Below are positions 15,061 through 23,453 of a DNA stretch of 34,876 nucleotides, piece after piece. The notes beneath the pieces are model-generated. The model saw only the letters and a program-made list of their open reading frames with translations, was not told the DNA's origin and ran no database searches. The stretch spans positions 1-34,876 of the forward strand of contig JAJYLC010000017.1 of NCBI GenBank assembly GCA_021787935.1. The letters are read 5' to 3'. Positions within the stretch are counted from its first letter, which is position 1. Each line of letters starts with the position of its first letter. The position numbers were made by a program, and so were the translations under genes. Origin of the DNA: Chloroflexota bacterium. GTDB lineage: Bacteria > Chloroflexota > Dehalococcoidia > SZUA-161.

Positions 15061-16188
15061 TTACTTGGTGGATAAGAGGTAGGTCCTGAGATTGGCTTTT
15101 TTATTCTTTATTCTGAACTTGTCTCTAACATTGCTGCGGTGACGATCGATTGTTTTTGTCGATAAATTCAACACTTCCGCTATTTCTTTAGTAGTTTTGC
15201 CCTGCTTAACAAGATTAGCCACCTGAAGCTCCGCAGGCGTAAGGTTTGAAAGTCTGGAGTATGATCTTTCTGCGAACGGGGAGATAATATCATCCAGGTT
15301 TGACTCCATGATACTTAAAAAGGTCTGAACTTTTTGATCGCTCGCAATCTTCTTCGCTTGTTCCAGGTAAGGCCTGACCAACTGTTTTATACTAAAGAGT
15401 ACCCCTTCCTCAAATTTTGCTTGGTCTTCCTCTCTCATTTTCAACAAGGTTCTTAGCGCGGTATTTACCTCTTCAAGCTTGATCTTGCTGGCCTCTAATT
15501 CCGCCTTCTGTTTTGCTAGCATTTCCTCTTTTTTCTTTTGGTCAGTTACGTCTATAGTAATAATGCCAAGTTCATCGCCTATTTTGAAAACCTTAGCCTT
15601 CCAGCGCTGTTCTCCGAACATAGAAGGAGCACTTTGGTCATCGGTACTAACAGAGACGCCAGTCTTTAACACATCTAAAAGATTTTTTATTTCTCTCCGC
15701 TTTAGTTCGGGTACTATTTCAACGATGTTCTTCCCTAGCATGTCCTCTTTTCGGGTCCCGGGCGGATAAAGCTTAATCGTTGCGTCATTAACGGCAATCA
15801 AATTGAGTTTTGCATCAAAAATGGAAAACGATTCAGTCGCCGACTTTGTGAAAGCAACCCACCTTCTTTCAAATAGTCTCTCGTCAATTATCTCTTGACC
15901 AATTCCCATATTAATGAGTTTCCCTGCTCCCTCATTTGTCGGTTCCTTTTTATTCGATTTCAGGTTACGAGGCATTATTATCCCTGCTATGCATTCGGCG
16001 CGAATCCTGGCAGCCTTCGCAGCGGTCATGCTATCCTGAAACTGGCGACCGGCCTTTTCCTCGATTTGCTTTCCATCTTTACGATAGACGATATAATATA
16101 TTTTCTCTCTTTTTAGGGATCCAGCCGTCTTTCTCTGAATATAGTAAACACCGGGATATTTCGTTCTATTTCGCGTCAAAGCAGGCAT
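15061..16188 (-). CDS. Transcriptional regulator: integrase Arm-type domain + PAS + LuxR-type HTH
   Basis: A protein of about 375 residues with an unusual domain order. Residues 1 to about 75 (TKYPGVYYIQRKTAG, IYYIVYRKDGKQIEEKAGRQ, then a helix MTAAKAARIRAECIAG) look like the AP2-like Arm DNA-binding domain at the N terminus of tyrosine integrases. A PAS domain follows (about 105-220; ESFSIFDAKLNLIAVNDA, GIITIDVTDQ), then a coiled coil (about 220-262) and a C-terminal LuxR/GerE HTH (LTPAELQVANLVKQGKTTKE, LSTKTIDRHRSNV). No integrase catalytic domain is present. It lies upstream of the corrinoid operon on the same strand, so it may regulate it in response to a PAS ligand. ATG 16188 is chosen over ATG 16194 because GGAGG is nine bases before it and only three before the other. 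Confidence 0.82.
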   Translation of the reverse strand: MPALTRNRTKYPGVYYIQRKTAGSLKREKIYYIVYRKDGKQIEEKAGRQFQDSMTAAKAARIRAECIAGIIMPRNLKSNKKEPTNEGAGKLINMGIGQEIIDERLFERRWVAFTKSATESFSIFDAKLNLIAVNDATIKLYPPGTRKEDMLGKNIVEIVPELKRREIKNLLDVLKTGVSVSTDDQSAPSMFGEQRWKAKVFKIGDELGIITIDVTDQKKKEEMLAKQKAELEASKIKLEEVNTALRTLLKMREEDQAKFEEGVLFSIKQLVRPYLEQAKKIASDQKVQTFLSIMESNLDDIISPFAERSYSRLSNLTPAELQVANLVKQGKTTKEIAEVLNLSTKTIDRHRSNVRDKFRIKNKKANLRTYLLSTK

Positions 16189-16654
16189 CGTCATTTTCCT
16201 CCGATTAATATTGCTGGGTAATTTGCTGGGTTTTGCAGTAAACTAAACACCAGAGGCTTAGAACCGTATTGATACTCCCAGTATTTTACCCAGTCTCTTC
16301 TAAAAATACAAGACACCCGGTGGAAGCTAACTGAAGAAGGACATCGCGTAGGCTAATGGGAATGATAGAAGTCCCTGTTTGGAAAACCGTGGGTCTCCAG
16401 TGTGCCCCGTTTTGAAGCTGTAACTACCAATAGGCTTCTTTGACACCCTGTTCATACCCAAGCATATCCGGTCAGGTAAAGCTTGGGTTATGATTGAACA
16501 ATCCGCTATAAAGTGCAGTTAGAACCTATTATCCAATTGTCAAACATTTCTCTAGGGTGAAGCCTAATCAGGCCCGGTTCATGAGTAGTCCGGCCTTGGC
16601 TTCAGGAGTCGCCGGTTAGATCGCAGCGTCATCGGTCCTAACAGGTCCACTACA
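16189..16654. other. 466-base intergenic region between lipoprotein and regulator genes
   Basis: No gene is recognisable. It holds the paired 17-base motif described separately (16214-16293). It also holds a nested inverted repeat with outer arms GAAGCC (16559-16564) and GGCTTC (16598-16603) and inner arms GGCCCGG (16571-16577) and CCGGCC (16590-16595). The latter is about 50 bases past the lipoprotein stop and may be an mRNA-end structure, but it lacks a T run. Confidence 0.5.
16214..16293. promoter_or_regulatory. Paired inverted 17-base motif upstream of the Arm-PAS-LuxR gene
   Basis: CTGGGTAATTTGCTGGG (16214-16230) and CCCAGTATTTTACCCAG (16277-16293) are inverted copies of CTGGGTAA-NNNN-CTGGG. 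Each copy is itself a direct repeat of CTGGG at 12-base spacing. The nearer copy is only 26 bases upstream of the predicted start codon. Direct repeats of short sites are what integrase Arm domains bind, so an autoregulatory operator for the adjacent protein is an attractive inference. Confidence 0.5.
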
Positions 16655-18835
16655 TCAAGATGGAGTGAACGCAAAATCATCGCTATATGCGGTTCCATTG
16701 CCAACTGCGACAGCACGGAAATGATAGGTCACGCCGCTTGTGAGTCCGGTCACCATACTGGAGAACTCGCCAAGATCGGTCAGAGTTTTGGTCTCTGTTG
16801 TTTGACCATAAGCAATAGTTGTACCCCATTGAAATGAAACCGTAACACTACTCGCAGTGCCCAAGCTTTCGAGTGCACCGTGCAACTCAACCTGCCCGCC
16901 GCCATGATCAGTGACCCCATAATAATTTGATACTATAGGAGTGCTGGGCAAAGTGGTAAAGGTGAGGTCGGAACCGTACATAGTGCCATAGTTTGTGTCC
17001 ACGTCTTGAATAGTGCCTACGGCTCTAAAGTGATAAACCGTACCTGGCAGTAAGTTGGTCACGGTCGCGGCGAAAGCGTACGGGCCGTTTTGGCTATTAA
17101 CTGGTGTTTCATTGCCGTAGTCGGTGGTAAGGCCGTATTCAAAGTAGTCTGTTGCTGATACAAATGCTCTGCCCTCGCCAGATAAGTAACCGTTCAGCGT
17201 CACTGATGTGACCCCGATGTTAGTGGCGGGTTCCGTGGTCACCAGCGATGCCATGAATCCTAATTCTTGGCCAAAAGTCACTACATTATTCCAGGTTGAT
17301 TTAGCCGCAAAATTGTAGTATTGACCAGCGCTCAAGCCAGTCAACTGGATGCTGAACGAACCCGGAGTGGTCAAGGTCACTGCGTTGGTCTCGTTTGTGA
17401 TACGCGTGATTACTCCCGGAGCAGTATCCCATTTGAACGAGACTTGAACCGAAGACGCTTGACCCATGCTGACCACCGTGCCATTTAGCATGGCTGAACT
17501 ATCTGTGATGGCAGAAGCTGAATCAGTCCTTACCACTGGGGTTGACCAAGTGCCGGGGGCCCAGGAAGTATGAGACTCCACCAGGTCATTGTTAGTCAAT
17601 CGGGTTATGCCTGTGCCATCTGCGTTAATGACAAAGATGTCTATAGGGAGCTCATGGATTGTGCAGTAAACGATTCGTCTGCCATCCGGAGACCATGATG
17701 GGTATCCCCCGTGCACGGGTAGTAGCTGTGCGCCGCTGCCATCGGTATTAATAATGGTAATGCCACGGGAGTCATAACTATTCGGGTCACCAGGCGGATA
17801 TATCCAGTCATAGGCAATTTTGGTACCGTCTGGTGACCAAGAAAGTCCATAAATGAAACCGGCATTTTCGTTGGTGATAACAGTAGGATTAGTGCCATCA
17901 CGATTCATTATGAAGATATTCGGTATCTGGACGACAGGATATACTTGGCCTGGCGGCGGAGTGGGTTGCGTGGGAGCATCATGGCGAGAAACCCCAGCGA
18001 TGCGCGAGCCGTCGGGTGACCAAGTGAGAGGCCCACCCAAGGCCGGGTCACTCGTTATGCGGGTCACATTACTTCCATCAGCATTCATGATGCAAATACC
18101 GCCAGACACAAAAGCAATTTGGGAGCCATCGGGAGACCATGCGGGGCTCCCCCCATTGGTGAGCTTGGTGACGCCACTGCCGTCGGCATCCATCACATAT
18201 ATCCCATTGTCGGCCCCGGTGAATGCAATTTTCGTTCCGTCATGAGAAAAGGCTGGTTCAGTACCGCTCGTAACAAGAAGGGCTGGATCGGCTCCGTCCC
18301 CATTCATTTCGAAAACCCCACCTTGAGGGCCATCCACAACAAACGCGATTTTGCCAGGGTTTGGCATGGGAGTTAGCGTGGGCACAGGAGTTGGCGTAGG
18401 TGTCGGCGACGGCGTTAGAGTCGGCGTGGGTGTTGGAGTTGGCGTAGGTGTCGGCGACGGCGTTAAAGTTGGCGTAGGTGCAGAATTGCCCGCGAGTGGG
18501 GGTGCACTGCCGCCCCCACCGCCCCCACCAATGAACGACATCGGTGTAGGTGTTGGTGTAGGTGTTGGCGTATGACTTGGCGTGGGCGTAGTTGTTGGCG
18601 TCGGCGTCGAACTAGGCGTAGGCGTGGGCGTTGGAGTAGGTGTAGGTGTTGGAGTAGGTGCAGGTGTCGGAGCAGGCGTTGGCGTAGGTGTTGAAATGAC
18701 CTTCGTGGCAGTTGTTATGGCGGGTGGTGTAGTCCCTTTCACTTCACTACAAGCTGCTAGAAGAACGCTCGCCGTCAGAACTAAGATCAAGACTGCTGGA
18801 ACTAGTTTCCGCCATGGGCTTCGGTTAATTCCCAT
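16655..18835 (-). CDS. Surface lipoprotein: Pro-Thr stalk, TolB/PD40 propeller, FN3-like repeats
   Basis: A 726-residue secreted protein. The start [15 protein letters not shown] leads into a hydrophobic signal ending in the lipobox LLAAC, with C29 as the lipidated residue. Residues about 49-160 are a PT-dipeptide stalk interrupted by a run of seven glycines (about 103-109). Residues about 160-425 contain repeated blades of the form SPDGSQIAF and [13 protein letters not shown], typical of PD40/TolB-like beta-propellers. Residues about 440-726 hold three FN3-like repeats sharing VTLNG and G-Y-F-AV-type strands ([15 protein letters not shown]). Such proteins are anchored outside the membrane and bind polymers or partners; no enzyme motif is seen. 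ATG 18835 is chosen over 18874 because AAGGGGG is seven bases upstream and the signal peptide then starts correctly. Confidence 0.85.
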   Translation of the reverse strand: MGINRSPWRKLVPAVLILVLTASVLLAACSEVKGTTPPAITTATKVISTPTPTPAPTPAPTPTPTPTPTPTPTPSSTPTPTTTPTPSHTPTPTPTPTPMSFIGGGGGGGSAPPLAGNSAPTPTLTPSPTPTPTPTPTPTLTPSPTPTPTPVPTLTPMPNPGKIAFVVDGPQGGVFEMNGDGADPALLVTSGTEPAFSHDGTKIAFTGADNGIYVMDADGSGVTKLTNGGSPAWSPDGSQIAFVSGGICIMNADGSNVTRITSDPALGGPLTWSPDGSRIAGVSRHDAPTQPTPPPGQVYPVVQIPNIFIMNRDGTNPTVITNENAGFIYGLSWSPDGTKIAYDWIYPPGDPNSYDSRGITIINTDGSGAQLLPVHGGYPSWSPDGRRIVYCTIHELPIDIFVINADGTGITRLTNNDLVESHTSWAPGTWSTPVVRTDSASAITDSSAMLNGTVVSMGQASSVQVSFKWDTAPGVITRITNETNAVTLTTPGSFSIQLTGLSAGQYYNFAAKSTWNNVVTFGQELGFMASLVTTEPATNIGVTSVTLNGYLSGEGRAFVSATDYFEYGLTTDYGNETPVNSQNGPYAFAATVTNLLPGTVYHFRAVGTIQDVDTNYGTMYGSDLTFTTLPSTPIVSNYYGVTDHGGGQVELHGALESLGTASSVTVSFQWGTTIAYGQTTETKTLTDLGEFSSMVTGLTSGVTYHFRAVAVGNGTAYSDDFAFTPS
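18356..18691. repeat. GT-rich minisatellite encoding the Pro-Thr stalk
   Basis: On the plus strand short units such as GGCGTAGGTGT and GGCGTTGG recur about 30 times with variants; on the minus strand they encode PT dipeptides of the lipoprotein. Most unit changes are multiples of six bases, so copy-number change would lengthen or shorten the stalk without breaking the frame. Confidence 0.85.
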
Positions 18836-19110
18836 TATCCGCCCCCTTGCCGACACTTCCTCTATCCCGAACACTGTCAGAAAACAACAAATGGATAACC
18901 TAGCTTACACCAGGCCCTTCAAGTGCCCTGTGATATTCGCTTCACCAACACCACGGCACATTCAAACACCCATACTCAAAATGCGTACAAGCTCACGAAT
19001 ATCATATTAGATTCTACTACATGTGTCAACTTATCGATACTTAACTTTTCCTAACTATATTCAACCTGACATATCGGTCAGCAAGGGCAGTTTCAGGTTC
19101 ATATTTTCTC

Positions 19111-19128
19111 TGGCGAGGAGCCTCGCCA
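19111..19128. repeat. GGCGAGG/CCTCGCC palindrome
   Basis: TGGCGAGG and CCTCGCCA are perfect arms separated by AG. A related hairpin (GCGAGG-CAA-CCTCGC) lies at 31334-31348 in the purF-purM gap, indicating a dispersed repeat family. Confidence 0.6.
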
Positions 19129-19441
19129 TAGGCGTCCTCTTAAGATAGTGGCCAATATCGTCATACGCTTATTCAGGTGAGCGCTGGACGTCTTCCCAGG
19201 CACCTCATTGACCACATGGCACTATATGGCATGGGCCCCGCCCCTGAAAAAGAGCCAGTCATTAGCCAGGATGTCGAACGATGGGGAAATCAGGCGGCGG
19301 TTCAGTTTCAAATCAAGGAAAATGAGGATGATAGATAGACGAGACCTGACAAATGTGAAGTATGTTGGGTCGTTCTCCAAAAGCGGTTGACACAAGGGCG
19401 TTCAGACACTAGTGTTATATGCGCTGGATGTCGAAGGACTC

Positions 19442-19525
19442 ATGAAGACGGGGAAACGAACCGCCGCTGGGATACTGAGCATAATCGGTGCGATACTTAT
19501 TCTTATTCATGGCTCGGGGGCGTAG
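19442..19525 (+). pseudogene. Possible truncated start of a small membrane protein gene
   Basis: AAGGA stands four bases before an ATG whose frame reads MKTGKRTAAGILSIIGAILI, a short basic start and a hydrophobic helix, then stops after 27 codons. The beginning resembles small DUF4064-like membrane proteins, which are about 100 residues or more. TTGACA at 19387-19392 could be its -35. It may be a true small protein or the head of a lost gene; there is no way to decide from one sequence. Confidence 0.25.
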
Positions 19526-19751
19526 ATTGGGAATTAGTGAAAATTTAGGTGAATACGATGAGGTTCTACCGGGGCTGTCATGATCCAACATTCCGAGTTT
19601 TTGTTCGTAAAACCGAAGCTATAGTAGAACTTTCAGACATTTCCGCGAATTACAGCCGCCGACACACGCTCTGCGTTCCTAGCCTTCGTCAGCGGGAAGA
19701 AACCGACAACTTAAACTTGTAAATACGCTTTGCGCAAAATTGGCCATTGAA

Positions 19752-19780
19752 TTGACGCGGATAATGCCGAATGCTAGCAT
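19752..19780 (+). promoter_or_regulatory. Candidate promoter for the 2-hydroxyacyl-CoA dehydratase operon
   Basis: TTGACG (19752-19757), a 17-base spacer, then TAGCAT (19775-19780). Predicted initiation around 19787 would leave a very short leader just containing the AGAGG ribosome site. The match is moderate at -10, so this is tentative. Confidence 0.3.
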
Positions 19781-19801
19781 ATTGAGCAGAGGTGTTTACT
19801 T

Positions 19802-20953
19802 ATGGAAGCGATGAAGCGACTTACTGACCATTTAGCCACCAGACTGACCGAGTTGACCCGTTTGCGCAAGAATGGGGCTAAACTCATCGGATATGCCCCT
19901 GGCGGCTATATGCCGGAGGAGCTGGTTTATGCTTCCGGCGCTGTGCCTGTCGGGCTTATCCGAGGGGGAGATCCGGAGCCGGTGGCTGAAAGCGCCGCAT
20001 ATGTCCCTCGATTCATAGACACATTCTGCAGGTCTCAGATTGGGTATAGAATGATGGGTGGCGACCCTCTCTATGAAATAATCGACCTTCTCGTCGTCCC
20101 TGTTACCGACCATAACATCAAGACTATTGCTGACTGCTTTAACTTTTTCACTAATACCAACGTTTTCAGGTTTGGAGTACCTCACCAGAAGGATGAACAC
20201 GCTTTCGGGTATTATCTTGCAGGGCTGCATGCGTTTAAGGATAAGCTGGAGGAGTTTACCGGCAATAAGATTGATGATGGGAGACTGAAGGAAGCGATCG
20301 CTCTGTGCAATAAAATGAGGGAGCTGCTGAAGGAAATAAGCCTCCTGCGCAAGTCTGAGCCGCCACCAATAACAGGCTACGATTTCGTGAAATTGAATCA
20401 TGCTTCGTTTATTGCCGATAAGCGAATCTTCATCGATATACTGGAGTCGATTCATAATGAGTTGAGAAGGAAACCTTCGCCAGGACAGAAAGGACCAAGG
20501 ATACTTTTGACAGGCTCGACCCTGGCTATGGGCGATTACAAGGTCCTGGAAACAACAGAGAACGTCGGAGCAAGAATAGTTGTTGAAGAATTCGCAGAGG
20601 GGATGAGGCACTACTGGCAAAACGTTCATGTCAACGGAGACCTAATGCAGGCTTTAGCCGATAGATACTTCAGGCGAAGGGAGCCCCCAGCCTGGTTCAG
20701 ACCATCTAGGGAAAGGCTGGATTATCTGATACAGCTGGCCAGGGATTTCAAAGTAGATGGCATTATCTGGTACCAACTCATGTACCGGAGTAGCTACGAT
20801 ATTCAGGCATTCTATTTCGAGAAGATGCTGAGAAAGGAACTCGATATACCGATGCTGAAGCTTGAATCAGACTACGATGTTTCTGAGAGGGGCCCTCTCA
20901 GGACAAGGATTGAGACCTTTGTCGAAATCATCAAGGCGAAGGGGGGCAGATAG
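19802..20953 (+). CDS. 2-hydroxyacyl-CoA dehydratase / benzoyl-CoA reductase-type subunit (HgdB-like), subunit 1
   Basis: A 383-residue member of the BcrB/BcrC-HgdA/HgdB superfamily. The start region GYAPGGYMPEELVYASGAVPVGL matches the conserved first motif, except that the position usually held by a cluster-binding Cys before the P-x-E-L stretch is not Cys here. C74 or so (DTFCRSQIG) and C117 or so (IADCFNFF) remain as possible ligands. The C-terminal LRTRIETFVE matches the conserved (Q/P)LRTRxExFxE end. With the next gene it would form a heterodimer carrying a 4Fe-4S cluster that removes water from a 2-hydroxyacyl-CoA by a ketyl radical, or a related double-cubane protein. AGAGG is nine bases before ATG 19802; ATG 19811 is an alternative. 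The substrate is unknown. Confidence 0.85.
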   Translation: MEAMKRLTDHLATRLTELTRLRKNGAKLIGYAPGGYMPEELVYASGAVPVGLIRGGDPEPVAESAAYVPRFIDTFCRSQIGYRMMGGDPLYEIIDLLVVPVTDHNIKTIADCFNFFTNTNVFRFGVPHQKDEHAFGYYLAGLHAFKDKLEEFTGNKIDDGRLKEAIALCNKMRELLKEISLLRKSEPPPITGYDFVKLNHASFIADKRIFIDILESIHNELRRKPSPGQKGPRILLTGSTLAMGDYKVLETTENVGARIVVEEFAEGMRHYWQNVHVNGDLMQALADRYFRRREPPAWFRPSRERLDYLIQLARDFKVDGIIWYQLMYRSSYDIQAFYFEKMLRKELDIPMLKLESDYDVSERGPLRTRIETFVEIIKAKGGR

Positions 20954-20954
20954 T

Positions 20955-22349
20955 ATGTACACTGAGCTTCTCAAACTGTGTAGCTTTGAAACAGATGAGA
21001 TTAATAGGGAAAGGCCCAGAATTGACAAAGCGTTCAAAATCCTCGGGTTAGAAGAGGAGGACATTAAGCGGGGCGAGCAGAGGTTGAAGCGGTATCTGGA
21101 CATTGAGTTGCTGGGAGTACGTAGATTCCTCGGGATATGGATGAGGGAGCTCGTCAATCTCGTGCTGGCAAGAGAAGAGCACGAAAAAATAATTTACAGC
21201 GATTTCCCCATGGAACTCCGTCCATTAATGTCCATGATGCTGTCAACCGACGCGAAGAAGGCGTATTTCGCTACTCCCGGGCAAATAATCAACATGACCA
21301 TGGGTCAGATCTTCGACAAACTCACCCCCTTTCTCGTGGCAGGTGAGGAGAACGGAATGCCGCCCGGAGCCGCCCACTGCGCTCTATATCAGACCCGGCT
21401 GGGGGCGATGGTGAAGGGTGTAATCCCCTTTCCTGATTTGTCAGTGATAGCATCGTATCATTGCGACCAGCCAGCAGAGGCGGAGCAATTGCTGCATGAG
21501 GTCTATGGCGTCCCAGTAGCATATCTTGATAGCTGTCCTGACGCGAATTGGGGCGATTGGCCCAAATTCAACGACTACCGTGTTCGCTACTGCGGGTCAC
21601 AGGCGCGCAAGCTCTTTCAGATGTTCGAGGATGTAGTCGGCTGTAAGATGACGGAAGAGGCCAAACGCACCGCCAATAAGGCTAATGCGATATTCCGTCT
21701 CAAGTTCCAGCAGTTGATCGAACTTATGGGACATGCGGACCCCCAGCCCATACATCAGACAAGCCTGGTGCACGCCTTTTTTCTGAATTCCATGCCGACA
21801 AGGGACATTGCAGGGAAGCAGGAGGCGCTGGAGATACTGTGTGGTGAGGTGGAGGAGAGAATTAACCAGGGCAAGGGGGTAGTGCCGAAGGGAGCCCCGG
21901 GCGTCTTCATTACCGCTACGATAAGTGTCGACCCCGGCATAACGCACATGATAGAGGAGACAGGCCTGGCCATCCGTATTCAAATACCGTTTTGGCTCAG
22001 CCCGTGGGTAATGGCCAGACATCCCTACAGGGATTGGGCGGACATGATAGGTGTAGGGCCGTGCCTGGACGTACCGCACTCCTGTCAAGCACATGTTGCT
22101 ATCAACTTAGAGAACTGCAAGGCTTTCAACGTGGATGGGGCAATCGATTTCTACCCCTACTCTTGTCGTGAATGGGTTCCTACTGTCATGATAACCAAAA
22201 AGACGCTGGAGAGAGAGTTGGGTATACCCGTGCTGGTTCTGGAAGGTGACTGCTATGACACCCGGAACTACAGCGCCGGACAGCTAAGGACGCGGGTCGA
22301 AACATTTGCGGAACTGCTGAGGGCTGCCAAAGCCGCCAAAGCGGCATAA
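20955..22349 (+). CDS. 2-hydroxyacyl-CoA dehydratase-type subunit (HgdB-like), subunit 2
   Basis: A 464-residue paralogue of the preceding gene, begun at ATG 20955, one base after that gene's stop codon. An upstream ATG in frame (20862) would overlap subunit 1 by 90 bases and is less likely. Family features include GMPPGAAHCALYQTRLG, IASYHCDQPAEAEQLL, VAYLDSCPD and the end segment LEGDCYDTRNYSAGQLRTR, close to the E-x-D...QLRTRxExF pattern. Several cysteines (HC, HCDQ, SCPD, GDCYD) could hold a 4Fe-4S cluster, compensating for the cysteine-poor partner. The tail AAKAAKAA is low complexity. Transcribed with the activase that follows after five bases. Confidence 0.85.
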   Translation: MYTELLKLCSFETDEINRERPRIDKAFKILGLEEEDIKRGEQRLKRYLDIELLGVRRFLGIWMRELVNLVLAREEHEKIIYSDFPMELRPLMSMMLSTDAKKAYFATPGQIINMTMGQIFDKLTPFLVAGEENGMPPGAAHCALYQTRLGAMVKGVIPFPDLSVIASYHCDQPAEAEQLLHEVYGVPVAYLDSCPDANWGDWPKFNDYRVRYCGSQARKLFQMFEDVVGCKMTEEAKRTANKANAIFRLKFQQLIELMGHADPQPIHQTSLVHAFFLNSMPTRDIAGKQEALEILCGEVEERINQGKGVVPKGAPGVFITATISVDPGITHMIEETGLAIRIQIPFWLSPWVMARHPYRDWADMIGVGPCLDVPHSCQAHVAINLENCKAFNVDGAIDFYPYSCREWVPTVMITKKTLERELGIPVLVLEGDCYDTRNYSAGQLRTRVETFAELLRAAKAAKAA

Positions 22350-22354
22350 GGGAA

Positions 22355-23143
22355 ATGACGAAGACCATTACTGCGGGAGTTGATATTGGAGCAGCCACTG
22401 CCAAGACAGTCATCATGGCAGATGGCAAGATTCTCTCCTATGCTGTGATACCAACAGGCGACAGTGTCGCTCGGGCAGCAGAAAAAGTAACAAGGTCGGC
22501 TTTGGAACAGGTTGCTCTCTCCATGTCTGACCTCGGCTTCGTCATCTCCACAGGTTATGGAAGGAATGGTGTCGCTTTTGCTAACAAAGCGGTAACTGAA
22601 ATTATCTGCCATGCCAAAGGAGTGAACTTTTTAATTCCGGCAGCCAGAACTGTCATTGATATAGGTGGTCAGGATAGCAAAGTTATCGGAGTCCGCGAAG
22701 ATGGCACAGTGCGCGATTTTGTCATGAATGATAAGTGCGCCGCTGGGACGGGTAGATTCCTGGAAGTCATGGCCGGAGTCCTGGGCCTCGCCATCGAGGA
22801 AATGGGACCAATATCCCTGACTAGCAAGGAGCCCTGTTCTGTAAGCAGCACCTGCACCATATTTGCTGAAACGGAGATGGTCTCACTGCGTGCCGATGGG
22901 AGAACTAGGGAGGATTTGGTCGCCGGGATTCATCGGGCTGTGGCTACAAGGGTGGCGGTTATGGGAAGAACTGTAGGCTACAGGGAACAGGTTGTATTTA
23001 CCGGAGGCGTCGCCAAGAACGTAGGGGTCAAGAATGCTCTAGAAGCTGGAATCGGGCTTCCCATCATGATTCCAGAAGAGCCTCAGATCATCGGGGCACT
23101 CGGAGCAGCACTCATCGCCAATGGCGCATTACGTGTAACATGA
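22355..23143 (+). CDS. ATP-dependent activase of 2-hydroxyacyl-CoA dehydratase (HgdC/BadF-BcrA family)
   Basis: A 262-residue ASKHA ATPase of normal length for HgdC. It begins TAGVDIGAATAKTVIM (phosphate loop), followed by IDIGGQDSKVI (about 101-111). Cysteines C128 (NDKCAAGTGRFLEV) and C167 (SVSSTCTIFAETEM) correspond to the pair that holds the 4Fe-4S cluster at the homodimer interface. The second phosphate loop is VFTGGVAKNVGVK. The activase injects one electron into the dehydratase with ATP hydrolysis; the electron then recycles for many turnovers. It starts five bases after subunit 2, so the three genes form an operon. Extreme oxygen sensitivity is a known trait of this family and supports an anaerobic host. 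Confidence 0.93.
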   Translation: MTKTITAGVDIGAATAKTVIMADGKILSYAVIPTGDSVARAAEKVTRSALEQVALSMSDLGFVISTGYGRNGVAFANKAVTEIICHAKGVNFLIPAARTVIDIGGQDSKVIGVREDGTVRDFVMNDKCAAGTGRFLEVMAGVLGLAIEEMGPISLTSKEPCSVSSTCTIFAETEMVSLRADGRTREDLVAGIHRAVATRVAVMGRTVGYREQVVFTGGVAKNVGVKNALEAGIGLPIMIPEEPQIIGALGAALIANGALRVT

Positions 23144-23453
23144 TTAAGTTAGCCGCTCTCACTATTGCGCAGGTATACCAGTGACAAAGAGTCCGTGAAG
23201 TTAGAAGAGAACAGTTGTTTTTTAGAAGCGTATACGCGACTGCTATATCGCCCCCCACACCGGTAAGGCTTACTCTCAAGGAGTCTTTCGCAGTCAAGCT
23301 CAAAGGCGGTGGATTGTTCCACTTCCCTCCCCACAACAGTTGTAAGAGAGGAAGATGCATCAACGTGGCGAGAGGACCAAAAATGAACTTGAATTGACAT
23401 GGCGCAGGCAGAAGATTACCATTTGAATCAATCGTAAGAAAGAGGGCAAAGTT
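23144..23453. other. 310-base intergenic region upstream of the radical SAM cluster
   Basis: No gene seen. The right end holds a promoter-like pair (23394-23422). The frames that cross it are low quality and share no family motif. No T-tailed hairpin closes the dehydratase operon. Confidence 0.5.
23394..23422 (+). promoter_or_regulatory. Candidate promoter for the radical SAM / CoA ligase cluster
   Basis: A perfect TTGACA (23394-23399), a 17-base spacer and TACCAT (23417-23422, four of six matches to TATAAT). It lies 31 bases before the TTG start of the 96-residue gene, a suitable position. Confidence 0.4.

Larger units (their letters stand above)
18836..19801. other. 966-base intergenic region, divergent between lipoprotein and dehydratase genes
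   Basis: No convincing full gene. Contents: the 8-bp-arm palindrome at 19111-19128; the palindrome ACACTAGTGT (19406-19415) just behind TTGACA (19387-19392); a 27-codon membrane-peptide frame (19442-19525); an open frame of 54 codons at 19558-19722 with AGGTG before its ATG but no recognisable family; and a promoter candidate for the dehydratase genes (19752-19780). The rest shows nothing I can name. Confidence 0.5.

Noticed and set aside
16559-16603. Rho-independent terminator after the lipoprotein gene
   Set aside because: A nested stem exists, but no T run follows on the minus strand and the stem has a bulge, so I only note it as an inverted repeat.
18380-18690. CRISPR-like array
   Set aside because: Units are short, contiguous and in frame with a protein, with no unique spacers. 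It is a coding minisatellite.
18351-19010. Plus-strand GVGVGV-rich frames
   Set aside because: They are the complement of the PT repeat of the lipoprotein. The minus frame has a signal peptide and known domains.
20862-20954. Longer start for dehydratase subunit 2
   Set aside because: It would overlap subunit 1 by about 90 bases, and the residues are an out-of-frame reading of its conserved C terminus.
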